A stretch of 7,547 nucleotides of DNA from Syntrophaceae bacterium (GCA_003508565.1 DNUI01000173.1:1975-9521); one strand, 5' to 3'. Shown: positions 1 through 7,437, counted from the stretch's first letter. Notes: generated by a model not told the origin, from the sequence alone. Numbers and translations: made by a program.

Positions 1-130
1 TAAATCGTTGACTATGAAGCGAGTTTGCAGGATGTTCCTTCAGCGCTGTGCCAAGGTCTGAAAAAATTATTGCATTTTACCGGTGGCTATACTACAAATC
101 TCCCTCTTAAATTATACGTGAGGAAATTTT
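1..130. other. Leader upstream of the PpiD-like gene
   Basis: No gene can be supported here. A TAA lies at 1-3 in one frame, and another frame stays open from the window edge to a TGA at 59-61, so the end of an upstream gene is possible but unrecognisable. A TATACT hexamer at 88-93 resembles a -10 box, but no convincing -35 lies 16-18 nt before it. A TTGACT at 8-13 resembles a -35, but its partner (GATGTT) is poor. The only firm element is the ribosome-binding GAGG at 120-123. Confidence 0.3.
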
Positions 131-1732
131 ATGCTCGACTTAATGAGAAAACATGCAAGAAACTGGCTTGTAAAAATTTTACTCGGGATGGTCATCATTG
201 TTTTTATCTTTTATTTTGGTTCCACGAGTTGGAAACGGCAGGCCGAAGCTATTGCGATTATCGACGGTAAAACTATCCCGTATGTAGAATTTCAAAGGAA
301 ATACCAGGATATTGTTGATGCATACCGGCAGCGTTTAGGAGGAGCCCTCACGGATGATGTACTAAAGAACCTGAATATTAAACAGCAGGCGTATGACAGC
401 ATTATTAATCAGGCGATAATCCTTCAAAAGGCGAAGGAACTCAACATAGAGGTTACAGAAGAGGAAGTTAAGGCGTCTATTCTTTCAAATCCTGCGTTTC
501 AGAGGGCAGGTGTTTTTGATGAAAAGACATATCACCAGGTTCTGCGCCACATTAAGATGGCGCCCTCTGATTTTGAAGATGCTCAAAAAAATTTATTAAC
601 CTCGATAAAGCTGGAAGATATCCTGCAAAGCTCTGTGAAGGTGTCAGATAAAGAATTATTTGATTTGTATCGGTTTCAGAACGAAAAAATAAACATATAC
701 TATCTTAGACTTTCGGCTCGTAATTATGAGGGAAAGATCACCCCTCGCCGGACGGATCTGGAGACATACCTGAAAGACCATGAAAATGATTTCCGCGTTC
801 CGGAACAGATCCAGATAAAGTATATTTCATTTTCAGGCCAGCATTTTGCTTCCTCTGTAAAAATATCAGATACAGATGTGATTGAATACTATAATCGTAA
901 TAAAGATAAATTTACAAAAAAAGGATCCAATGACGTTCCTTTAAAAGATGTTAAAGATAAAATACTAGCAGAATTGAAGCAGTCCCGTAGCATGAATATC
1001 GCGGCTGATGAGGCAAAGAAAGCCCATGATACAATCTATCAGAAAGAAAATTTCGATGATTACGCGAGACAAAACGGATTAAAAATTAGCAGCTCTAATT
1101 TTTTCAGTTCTCAAAATCTTCCTCAGGAACTTGGGCGTATTAAGGATTTTCCTAAAATTGTCTTTGGTCTGCAAATGGATGAGATTAGTCCCGTTCTTTA
1201 CGATGAAAAAGCTTATTATGTTTTGAAACTCGTTGCGAAAAAACCCTCTCGCACTCCGGAGTTGAATGAAATCGAGAAAGAAGTTGAACGCAGGTTTGTC
1301 GACGCAGAGTCTATTCGCCTTTGCAAAAAAGATGCGGAAACCATTCTTGACCGTCTTAAAAAAGGTGAGGCACTGCAAAAAATATCCCAGGAGAAAGGTT
1401 TGAACATAGAAGAAACAGGACTTTTTCAACCCGGTTCCGTCGTTCCGAAATTAGGTTCTTCAAAGGAACTGACAGATGCCCTCTTCCAGATTTCAGAAAA
1501 AACCCCTTATCCGGACAATGTCTATAACGTTAATGGCAATTTTGTAATCGTAAAATTCAAGGAAAGGGATAAAGTGGATACCAGGGATTTCGAGACAAAA
1601 AAGGTAACCCTGAAAAATTTACTTCTGAGGATGAAGAAGAACGAATTGATGAATTCATGGCTGGAAAGTAATAAGGAAGCCATGAAAAATGATGGAAGAT
1701 TAAAATATATAAAAGATCTTAAAGATATCTAA
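131..1732 (+). CDS. PpiD/SurA-like membrane-anchored periplasmic folding factor (peptidylprolyl isomerase family)
   Basis: The 533-residue protein has a short basic N-terminus and one membrane segment at about residues 13-30. A long mostly helical, charged periplasmic part follows. This is the layout of PpiD: an N-terminal anchor plus a SurA-N-like chaperone domain (about 36-165, with 'AIIDGKTIPYVEFQRKY' and 'YDSIINQAIILQKAKELNIEVTEEEV', typical of the SurA_N/PpiD fold). A rotamase-like middle and C-terminal region (about 225-480) includes 'FGLQMDEISPVLYDEKAYYVLKLVAKKPSRTP', the usual last strand region of a parvulin-type domain. The catalytic-type parvulin signature (GGDLG-like loop) is not visible, so activity may be chaperone-like only. 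The protein is somewhat shorter than E. coli PpiD (about 620 residues). The ATG start is supported by GAGG at 120-123 with 7-nt spacing and by the anchor beginning just after it. It converges on the repeat-protein gene. Family assignment is good; the exact orthologue is uncertain. Confidence 0.88.
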   Translation: MLDLMRKHARNWLVKILLGMVIIVFIFYFGSTSWKRQAEAIAIIDGKTIPYVEFQRKYQDIVDAYRQRLGGALTDDVLKNLNIKQQAYDSIINQAIILQKAKELNIEVTEEEVKASILSNPAFQRAGVFDEKTYHQVLRHIKMAPSDFEDAQKNLLTSIKLEDILQSSVKVSDKELFDLYRFQNEKINIYYLRLSARNYEGKITPRRTDLETYLKDHENDFRVPEQIQIKYISFSGQHFASSVKISDTDVIEYYNRNKDKFTKKGSNDVPLKDVKDKILAELKQSRSMNIAADEAKKAHDTIYQKENFDDYARQNGLKISSSNFFSSQNLPQELGRIKDFPKIVFGLQMDEISPVLYDEKAYYVLKLVAKKPSRTPELNEIEKEVERRFVDAESIRLCKKDAETILDRLKKGEALQKISQEKGLNIEETGLFQPGSVVPKLGSSKELTDALFQISEKTPYPDNVYNVNGNFVIVKFKERDKVDTRDFETKKVTLKNLLLRMKKNELMNSWLESNKEAMKNDGRLKYIKDLKDI

Positions 1733-1836
1733 AGAGCTGTTCCACGACGACGCTAAACCGCGATCATGGTGGTCATCATTCCATATATTGTGACCCTATT
1801 CCTTACCTGATCGAGCTTGGGGAGATCGTTTCTGTT
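1733..1836. other. Convergent intergenic gap
   Basis: This 104-bp gap lies between the 3' ends of two convergent genes. A bidirectional terminator would be expected here, but I see no GC-rich hairpin followed by a T tract on either strand. The only inverted repeat noticed is CGATCA with TGATCG about 40 nt away, which is too short and too distant to call. Termination may be Rho-dependent or may lie inside the opposing genes. Confidence 0.4.
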
Positions 1837-4212
1837 TCATGGCCGCACTCCTGTTGCGCTTTTCGAAACCGGTGCGGGGCTTATATTTTTAACTGCAGGT
1901 AGAAGTAGGGAAGGAATGATAAAAACTTTATCCTCTCCATACGCCGTTCCTGATTTGTTCTTGGCAACTATCCGATAATGGTAGGTACTCTTCGGCGTGA
2001 ATTTGTCGCGTATATCCGCTGAGACATTGACGTTGCTCATGCCGTTGCCCACCGATTCGGGGGATGTGGGTATGGTATTTCCATAAGAAGAGGTTGGACC
2101 ATACTCAAAATAATACGTGGTGTCTAATCCGTTGGGATTGACTGTGCCGGTAATAGTGGTACTTGCGGAGGTCACCTTTGTGGCCGTGCCCGTTGTCACC
2201 GTAGGTTTAGAAGCGGGGGTCACCTTTGTGGCAGTACCTATTGTCGCCGTGGGTTTAAAAATAGGGGTCACCTTTGTGGCCGTGCCCGTTATCACAGTTG
2301 GTTTGGCAAAAGGGGTTGTAAAGGTCTTGTTTCTCCCATAGATAACTCCAGCACTGCTTAATGCTACGAGACGGAAATGATATGTGGTATTGGGAGTCAG
2401 CCCTGATGATAAGTTAAGTGAGACAGAATGAACATTTACAGTGTCGGCATCTTTGTAACTCTTTGTCTGTTTTCCATAAGCGGGTGTAAGACCGTAATCA
2501 AACCACCATGTAATTGATAAACCGTTCGGATGTATTGTTCCTTGTAAAGTGGCAGAATCCCAGGTTACATTCGTAGCTGAGCCCGTGGTAACATCCTGGG
2601 GGGAGAAAGGGGTCGTAAAAGTTTTATCCACTCCATAGACGGAGGGGCCCTTGATGCTCGATGTCATGAGCCTATAATGATACGTAGTATTGGGAGTCAG
2701 TCCGATTATTGTCTCAGAGACGCTCATATTGCTCGTGCCAATGATTCCCGCCTGGCCCGTTGAGACTTTTCCGTACGAAGTGGTTGGACCATACTGGAAC
2801 CAATAGGAAACCGGAGAGCCTCTGGGATTGATTTTTCCTTCTAAAGTTGCTGAATTTTTGGTTATGTTATGTGCTTGGCCTGTTGTAGCGATCGGGAGAA
2901 CAAAAGGAAGGGTCTTAAAACTCATTTCCGGGCCATACGCAGTTCCACCAACATTTTGTGCAACGATCCGGAATCCGTAGATGGAATTGGGATCTAACCC
3001 TATTACATTGACCGAGGCATTCCGGTTTTGGATGATAGGTTCTTCAGTGGTACTAATTTTCTGCCATGGAGAAAAAGATTTTCTGTATTCAAAATACCAT
3101 ACGGTTGGCAAACCGTTGGGCGCGATTGTTCCATTCAGGGTGGCGGAATTTGAAGTTACATTCGTAGCCTGAATTGTAGCAGCGCCCGGGGATAGTAATG
3201 TTATAAACGTTTTGTTTCCACCGCTGGTCTGCCCTCGGCTCTCCACACCACTAATCCGGTAATTATAGTCGGTAAGAATTGTGTAATGATAAGTAGTACC
3301 CGGCTTTAATCCGCTTACCGTAGTTGATACTTTTACAGGTGTGCTGCCGCTCCCCGCAGATTTACTGTAAGTTTTGTGCGCTGACGGATTATCATTCGGG
3401 CCCCACTGAAAATAGTAGGAAACGTTCGTTTCGTTAGGATTGATTGTCCCGTTCAAGGTTGCCGTTTTGTTGGCTATGTTCGTGGCATCGTCCGTGGTCA
3501 CAATTGGTGAAAGGGCAGGGGTCGTGAACGACATTTGCGGTCCGGAAACAGTTCCCCCAAAGCTGGAGGCTTCGATTCGGTAATAATAGGTTGTACCCGG
3601 TTGCAAGGTGCTTACGCCGGCTGAGACACTCAAAGGGTTTGTGCCGCTTCCTACATCCTGTCTTCTTGTGTTCACTCCATCCGACCCGGGGCCATAGTAA
3701 AAACATACGGACGTCTTCATCCCGTTAGGGTTGACTGTCCCGATCAGCGTAGCAGAAGAAAACGTCACATTTGTGGCGGCGTCGGTTGTAACGGTTGGCG
3801 GAACATAGGTGGTAAAGGTTCTATCTTCTCCATACACCTGACCTTGGCTGCTCCAGACTGTAAGCCGGTAGTGATAGGTAGTGTTTGGGTTTAAATTAGT
3901 GATCTCATCAGAAACATCAACTTCCGGACGATCCGCGCTTGTCCCGGCACGCTGATTTCTTGTCTGATTTTCGTAGGAAGTAGTTGTGCCCCATTGAAAC
4001 GCATAAAAAGTATCGTTTGAAGGGTTATTGGAATACACTGTTCCTTTCAGGGTGGCAGAAGAGGAGGTCACATTCGAAACCTGGTGTGTTCTAGCAACCG
4101 GCGTGACGTCATCGGACCATGCATTCCCGACAATCACGCATAGTAAGAAAATAAAAACGATGGCGGCCTGGGTATACATTCTCTTTCGCGTGTCGCTAAT
4201 TCCTGTTTTCAT
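1837..4212 (-). CDS. Secreted protein with seven fibronectin type III-like repeats
   Basis: The protein is mostly seven imperfect modules of about 95-105 residues. Each opens with a strand like 'TTGSATNVTWDSATLQGTI', then 'NPNG', an aromatic 'YYFEYGPTSSYG' strand, a 'GLTPNTTYHYRLVA' strand and a closing 'YGxxxTFTT'. This is a fibronectin-III-type beta sandwich pattern. Numbered from the longest possible start (4230), the modules fall at about 44-144, 145-241, 242-347, 348-444, 445-543, 544-641 and 685-775; the fourth lacks the YGPT motif. The N-terminus is a signal peptide (RKR, hydrophobic stretch, AWS before DD), so the protein is exported. No enzyme domain, C-terminal membrane anchor, sortase motif or PEP-CTERM motif is seen. 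I prefer the ATG at 4210-4212 because GAGG lies 5 nt upstream; the ATG at 4230 gives six more residues but has a poor ribosome site. A surface, adhesion or matrix role is inferred; no specific function is recognised. Confidence 0.85.
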   Translation of the reverse strand: MKTGISDTRKRMYTQAAIVFIFLLCVIVGNAWSDDVTPVARTHQVSNVTSSSATLKGTVYSNNPSNDTFYAFQWGTTTSYENQTRNQRAGTSADRPEVDVSDEITNLNPNTTYHYRLTVWSSQGQVYGEDRTFTTYVPPTVTTDAATNVTFSSATLIGTVNPNGMKTSVCFYYGPGSDGVNTRRQDVGSGTNPLSVSAGVSTLQPGTTYYYRIEASSFGGTVSGPQMSFTTPALSPIVTTDDATNIANKTATLNGTINPNETNVSYYFQWGPNDNPSAHKTYSKSAGSGSTPVKVSTTVSGLKPGTTYHYTILTDYNYRISGVESRGQTSGGNKTFITLLSPGAATIQATNVTSNSATLNGTIAPNGLPTVWYFEYRKSFSPWQKISTTEEPIIQNRNASVNVIGLDPNSIYGFRIVAQNVGGTAYGPEMSFKTLPFVLPIATTGQAHNITKNSATLEGKINPRGSPVSYWFQYGPTTSYGKVSTGQAGIIGTSNMSVSETIIGLTPNTTYHYRLMTSSIKGPSVYGVDKTFTTPFSPQDVTTGSATNVTWDSATLQGTIHPNGLSITWWFDYGLTPAYGKQTKSYKDADTVNVHSVSLNLSSGLTPNTTYHFRLVALSSAGVIYGRNKTFTTPFAKPTVITGTATKVTPIFKPTATIGTATKVTPASKPTVTTGTATKVTSASTTITGTVNPNGLDTTYYFEYGPTSSYGNTIPTSPESVGNGMSNVNVSADIRDKFTPKSTYHYRIVAKNKSGTAYGEDKVFIIPSLLLPAVKNISPAPVSKSATGVRP
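1912..4101 (-). repeat. Array of seven degenerate FN3-like coding modules (about 290-320 bp each)
   Basis: At protein level the modules share the ATNVT/SATL/NPNG/YGPT/TPNTTYHYR/YG..TFTT landmarks. At DNA level they have diverged, and only short blocks remain alike, for example the stretch coding the ATNVT strand near 2565, 3157, 3764 and 4067. This indicates old duplication followed by divergence, in contrast to the fresher 48-bp repeat inside the last module. Confidence 0.75.
2161..2304 (-). repeat. Three in-frame 48-bp tandem copies (16-residue unit)
   Basis: The three copies are 2161-2208, 2209-2256 and 2257-2304. Each encodes a unit of the form KPTVTTGTATKVTSAS; the variants read KPTVITGTATKVTPIF and KPTATIGTATKVTPAS. 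The core GGTCACCTTTGTGG on the plus strand is identical in all three at an exact 48-nt period. The unit corresponds to the linker plus first strand of an FN3-like module, so only the opening of the seventh module was multiplied. Copy number fits replication slippage without loss of frame. Confidence 0.9.
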
Positions 4213-4230
4213 TTTTTCCTCATGTACCAT

Positions 4231-4489
4231 TCCGTATCGTAAGTCTTATAGTTTAATAGACCTCTCATAATCTGAAGGGTGAAATTTGATAGGGGCGATG
4301 AAAGAGTTCTTTTTCAAAAAAGACTCCCGTGGAAGTTGCAAGAATCCTTTTTTTAATAGAATAATCATGAAATAAACCATATCTCATGGCATGTAGAATA
4401 ATTGAGAAGGTAATGAAGGTCAAGGGGAAAATTAAGAAGTTACCCGGTTTGAGGAACGTTGTTTTTTTATCAGCCAGGTAACGCCAAGA
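4231..4489. other. Intergenic region between repeat-protein gene and symporter gene
   Basis: This AT-rich stretch carries no ORF that resembles a protein. It holds the putative symporter terminator on the right and must hold the promoter of the repeat-protein gene on the left. A TATAAG sequence on the minus strand, about 20 nt before the 4230 ATG, could be a -10 box but has no clear -35. An AT-rich imperfect hairpin (GAG...CTC arms, 4304-4326, T-rich and A-rich arms) lies in what would be the leader. It has no T tract and is not called as a terminator. Confidence 0.35.
4428..4482 (-). terminator. Possible terminator after the symporter gene
   Basis: Reading on the minus strand just after the symporter stop codon, GTTACCTGG (4482-4474) pairs with CCGGGTAAC (4447-4439) with one mismatch in nine. 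The loop is long (26 nt). The second arm is followed by TTCTTAATTTT. Position and T-rich tail fit a weak Rho-independent terminator; the large loop lowers confidence. Confidence 0.35.
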
Positions 4490-5734
4490 TTAGAAAACCG
4501 GCGGACTTTCCCGAATCCAATTTTTCCCTCCCAATATCCTTGCAACCAGCATGCTGGCAACGTTATCACCGACGGCATTCACCATGGTGGCGGGGGGGTC
4601 AACGAGGGTACCGATCATCGTAATAATCGGGAAGGCCTCCGGAGGGAATCCATAAAGGGAAATAATCAATATTTCTCCGATAACACCACCGCCGGGAATC
4701 CCGCTCACCACGGAACCGCACAGGATGGCGATGCCGATCGCCGTCAGGACGGTCTGGGTTCCTGAGAAATCCATATGGTATAACCCGAAAAGAATGGCTA
4801 TTTTCAGAATGGCGGCGAGGCAGGAACCTTCCATGTGAATGGTTGCTCCGATGGGGATCACAACCTCGCTGATGTCCCTGGGAATGGCCATCTTGTTTGC
4901 CGCCTCAAGATTTAACGGGATAGTTGCGACACTGCTTGCCGTGGCCAGGGCAGTGAGAGACGGGGGGATGATGTTTTTCCAGAACATTCTCACACCGATC
5001 CCCCCCGCGGCAAGATACGTATAAAAGGTAAAGGCGAGGAAGAAATAGAGAATGGTAATGGGATAATAGAGTATCATCGCCCGGAGGTAGGAACCCAGCA
5101 GTTCCGAACCATACACCCCGACAAAATACGCAAAGTAAGCGCATAAGCCGATGGGAGCATAGAACATGATATAGTGCATAACCTTCATCATCACCTCGTT
5201 TGCGGAGGCGAGAAATGTGGAGAAATATCTTCCTTTTTCCCTGACAGAAGAGGTAGCAATACCGATGATAATGGAGAAAATGATCAGGGCGAGCATATTT
5301 TTCTTCGACAGGATGTCAGAAAAATCAGGTGCCGCAAAAGCCTGTACAATCTGTTCGGATGTTTTGAACTGCTCTATGTTGGCAGGAGTACTTAAATCCA
5401 GCCTGATACCTGCCGCCGGTGGATAATATTGAACAGCAATGACCATAATCGTCGAGGCAACCAAACCCATGAGGATGAACACGCATAGCATGGCGGAAAG
5501 AATCTTGCTCAGACGACTCATATTGGACATGCCGGCAATGGCTGACGCGATGGAAAAAAAGACGAGGGGGACGATGGCAGTAAAGATGAGGTTGAGAAAA
5601 ACATCCCCGAAGGGTTTGAAGAAAACAGCTTCTTTTTTCAGGACGATACCCAATATGGAGCCGATACCGATGGAGATGATCAGCAGCAGAGAAAACCCGT
5701 AAGACTTAAAAAATGTGGATTCCTTGATGTTCAT
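4490..5734 (-). CDS. Dicarboxylate/amino acid:cation symporter (DAACS family)
   Basis: The 414-residue polytopic membrane protein matches the glutamate/dicarboxylate transporter family (GltP/DctA/SstT type, elevator mechanism) in length and landmarks. These are a serine-containing HP1 hairpin 'TASSVATIPLNLE' (about 265-277), a TM7 ion-site motif 'GATIHMEGS' (296-304), an HP2 'SGIPGGGVIG' (344-352) and a TM8 'DPPATMVNAVGD' (379-390). In GltPh the TM8 motif reads DMGRTMVNVTGD, so the side-chain-carboxylate-binding Arg397 is Ala382 here. The ligand/ion residues Asp394, Asn401 and Asp405 are kept as D379, N386 and D390. NMDGT of TM7 is HMEGS. Cation-driven uptake across the inner membrane is therefore likely, but an acidic substrate is doubtful. 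The start ATG follows no close Shine-Dalgarno; an AGGAG lies 17 nt upstream. The gene looks richer in G+C than the PpiD-like gene. Confidence 0.9.
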   Translation of the reverse strand: MNIKESTFFKSYGFSLLLIISIGIGSILGIVLKKEAVFFKPFGDVFLNLIFTAIVPLVFFSIASAIAGMSNMSRLSKILSAMLCVFILMGLVASTIMVIAVQYYPPAAGIRLDLSTPANIEQFKTSEQIVQAFAAPDFSDILSKKNMLALIIFSIIIGIATSSVREKGRYFSTFLASANEVMMKVMHYIMFYAPIGLCAYFAYFVGVYGSELLGSYLRAMILYYPITILYFFLAFTFYTYLAAGGIGVRMFWKNIIPPSLTALATASSVATIPLNLEAANKMAIPRDISEVVIPIGATIHMEGSCLAAILKIAILFGLYHMDFSGTQTVLTAIGIAILCGSVVSGIPGGGVIGEILIISLYGFPPEAFPIITMIGTLVDPPATMVNAVGDNVASMLVARILGGKNWIRESPPVF

Positions 5735-5766
5735 AGAGGTGAATTCTGCGTCTCCTAATGCATGGC

Positions 5767-5772
5767 ACTATA
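5767..5772 (-). promoter_or_regulatory. Candidate -10 box for the symporter gene
   Basis: The minus strand reads TATAGT (5 of 6 to TATAAT) about 32 nt before the ATG. No acceptable -35 is present at 16-18 nt spacing; the corresponding hexamer is CAGGGG. The insertion-sequence end lies only about 30 nt further upstream. Weak evidence. Confidence 0.22.
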
Positions 5773-5803
5773 TTTTCTTCTCAGGGATTCCCCTGGTAGA
5801 TGA

Positions 5804-5819
5804 GAGACTGTGTCGTAAT
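5804..5819 (+). repeat. Left outer terminal inverted repeat of the insertion sequence
   Basis: It reads GAGACTGTGTCGTAAT inward and matches the right end except for one G/A difference. It marks the boundary with the sequence upstream of the symporter. Confidence 0.8.
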
Positions 5820-5844
5820 AGTTAAGGGAGATGATCATATAAAC

Positions 5845-5868
5845 GTTCTTTGACAATAAAATATTAGG
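5845..5868 (+). repeat. Left sub-terminal inverted repeat
   Basis: This 24-bp block, starting GTTCTTTGACA and ending TATTAGG, matches the right sub-terminal block with one mismatch. It starts 41 nt inside the left tip, against 31 nt on the right. A likely internal transposase-binding site (inference). Confidence 0.75.
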
Positions 5869-5888
5869 AACTCATGAAGAGATTCTAT

Positions 5889-5913
5889 CTGACAAGATTT
5901 TGGATGCTGTCAG
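5889..5913. repeat. Short inverted repeat in the left noncoding part of the insertion sequence
   Basis: CTGACA (5889-5894) and TGTCAG (5908-5913) form a six-pair perfect stem with a 13-nt loop, extendable by a weak T-G and an A-T pair. It lies in the 154 bases between the left end and the transposase stop, downstream of the gene in its reading direction. Role unknown; possibly an RNA 3' structure. Confidence 0.4.
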
Positions 5914-5953
5914 GTCGTATCCGCACCTGCTACCGTATTGTGTGAGTATGCGC

Positions 5954-5974
5954 ATGTACATTGCCTCTGTACAT
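5954..5974 (-). other. Stem-loop overlapping the transposase stop codon
   Basis: ATGTACA (5954-5960) and TGTACAT (5968-5974) are perfect 7-nt arms around a 7-nt loop. The first arm, read in the gene's direction, includes the last base of the TGA stop codon. No T tract follows, so it is not a classical terminator. It could protect the mRNA 3' end or limit read-through (inference). Confidence 0.5.
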
Positions 5975-7425
5975 CACGCTATAGCGGGAACCATCCTCAA
6001 GGAAGATAGCTTTTCTTTGAATACTCCAACACCGAAGATCGTAATCATCCGGGCAATATTAAAACATGTTGCAAGCAGCGAAGTCTCGGCGTGAACACCA
6101 TCTCGCCCCCGCAAAAGAAATGCATCGGTCTTCAGATTCCGCTTGATGTGTCCAAAGGGATGTTCAACTCTGGCTTTTCTTCTCACGTAAATCTCCTGAG
6201 ATGCCGCCTCCTCATACTGTGCCTCCAGTTTCTGCTTCATCTCCTCATTGGGCAGCCGTTTAATCTTACGCCCTTTCTTTGCTGTGGTACATGTTCCATA
6301 ATGCTTGCAGCTATGGCACTGCCGCTTGTCTGTTATCCGATAATGCCGCTCTCCCGTGTTATTGTCTGTGTCCCAATACCTCAATCGGTGTCCCTCAGGA
6401 CAAAAGTAGCAGTCCTGTTCCTTGTCATAGATGAAATGACTCTTGCTGAAGGGACCTTCTTCCTCATGTAACGCCTGCCGCTGAGAGGGAACAATGACCT
6501 TTATCCCCTTTGCATCAATCTTTCCGAGGTCATCGGTATCAGCATATCCAGCATCGGCGCAGGCTGCGTCACAGGGCTTTCCCAACAGATCAGTCGCCTG
6601 ATCAATCTGACGTGAGAACTGGTTGACATCATTCGTATCGCTTACCGCCTCAGCTTGCACAATCAATCCATGTGTATCGTCTACTACGCTCTGGACATTA
6701 TAGCTGGTATGGCTGCCCTGAACACTGCCCATGATCGCACAATCCGGATCGGTCTGATTGACCGTCTTCCGATTACCTGACGCGAACGAGGCAAGGGTTT
6801 CCTTGATCCGCTCCTTCAAATTCTGATTCTTCGCCAACTCCTTATCCATGGCTACATAAGAGCATGACCCTTCTTCCTGAAGATCTATGGATTCACAGTC
6901 CTCAAGCAACTTCTCAATCCGCTGGTCGATATTCACCAAAAGCTTCTCATAATACGCCCGGTCATGGGTTCGGCGACGCCCTGCATTCGCACGGATCTTC
7001 GTCCCGTCTACAAACAGGATATTCCCTGCGATCAGCTTCAGCTTAATGCATACCTGAGCACAGTGCCGCAAAACCTTCTTCAACGCTTTCTTGTTCCGCC
7101 GCCTGAACTCCGCGATCGTCTTATGGTCAGGCTTCAAACCTCCCATAAGCCAGATAAAAGATATGTTGTGATAACACTCCCGCTCCAGCTTCCGGGAACT
7201 CTTTACACCATATGAATATCCATAAATGAGCAACTTAAGCATTGACCGGGGATCGTATTCGGCATTGCCGACCTTATACGGGTTGATGGTGATCCCCAAT
7301 TCATGAAAATCAAGGACCTCAACAAAAGCGTCATACGCCCTGACGGGATCATCCTCAGCTACATATTCTTCTATGCTCGGAGGTAGTAAACACATTTGCT
7401 GACGGTCGCCACATCGATATGCCAT
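5974..7425 (-). CDS. IS1182-family DDE transposase
   Basis: The 483-residue protein starts 'MAYRCGDRQQMCLLPPSIEEYV', typical of this family. It carries the N-terminal DUF772-like domain (about 15-125, with 'YDPRSMLKLLIYGYSYGVKSSRKLE' and 'GGLKPDHKTIAEFRRRN'). The DDE triad is probably D140 ('FVDGTKIRANAGR'), D291 ('CADAGYADTDDL') and E421 ('RRKARVEHPFGHIKRN'). Between the last two lies a zinc-ribbon-like cysteine set (C339, C342, C370, C373, C379). Length is as expected, with no frameshift or internal stop, so it is probably functional. The start is supported by AGGAG at 7433-7437 on the minus strand, 7 nt before the ATG. It catalyses movement of this element by cutting at the inverted ends. 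Confidence 0.96.
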   Translation of the reverse strand: MAYRCGDRQQMCLLPPSIEEYVAEDDPVRAYDAFVEVLDFHELGITINPYKVGNAEYDPRSMLKLLIYGYSYGVKSSRKLERECYHNISFIWLMGGLKPDHKTIAEFRRRNKKALKKVLRHCAQVCIKLKLIAGNILFVDGTKIRANAGRRRTHDRAYYEKLLVNIDQRIEKLLEDCESIDLQEEGSCSYVAMDKELAKNQNLKERIKETLASFASGNRKTVNQTDPDCAIMGSVQGSHTSYNVQSVVDDTHGLIVQAEAVSDTNDVNQFSRQIDQATDLLGKPCDAACADAGYADTDDLGKIDAKGIKVIVPSQRQALHEEEGPFSKSHFIYDKEQDCYFCPEGHRLRYWDTDNNTGERHYRITDKRQCHSCKHYGTCTTAKKGRKIKRLPNEEMKQKLEAQYEEAASQEIYVRRKARVEHPFGHIKRNLKTDAFLLRGRDGVHAETSLLATCFNIARMITIFGVGVFKEKLSSLRMVPAIA

Positions 7426-7432
7426 GCTGTTT

Positions 7433-7437
7433 CTCCT
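7433..7437 (-). promoter_or_regulatory. Ribosome binding site of the transposase gene
   Basis: AGGAG on the minus strand lies 7 nt before the ATG and fixes the start. A TTGACA at 7506-7511 (minus strand), inside the right sub-terminal repeat, looks like a -35 box. No matching -10 is found at normal spacing, so no promoter is called. Confidence 0.75.

Noticed and set aside
25..270. Plus-strand 81-codon ORF overlapping the PpiD-like start
   Set aside because: It overlaps the well-supported gene in another frame, has no ribosome site and no recognisable protein character.
1733..1836. Bidirectional terminator between the convergent genes
   Set aside because: Only short GATC-type inverted matches, with no GC-rich stem and no T tract.
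2161..2304. CRISPR-like array
   Set aside because: The 48-bp units are contiguous coding repeats in frame without unique spacers.
2117..2341. Plus-strand ORF with a valine-rich repeated pattern
   Set aside because: It is the antisense shadow of the 48-bp tandem repeat in the FN3-like gene.
4304..4326. AT-rich imperfect hairpin as a terminator or riboswitch
   Set aside because: The arms are mostly T and A runs with a bulge and no T tract; such pairing is expected by chance in AT-rich DNA.
6091..6471. Plus-strand 126-codon ORF inside the insertion sequence
   Set aside because: It is antisense to the transposase, whose domains and catalytic residues are intact.
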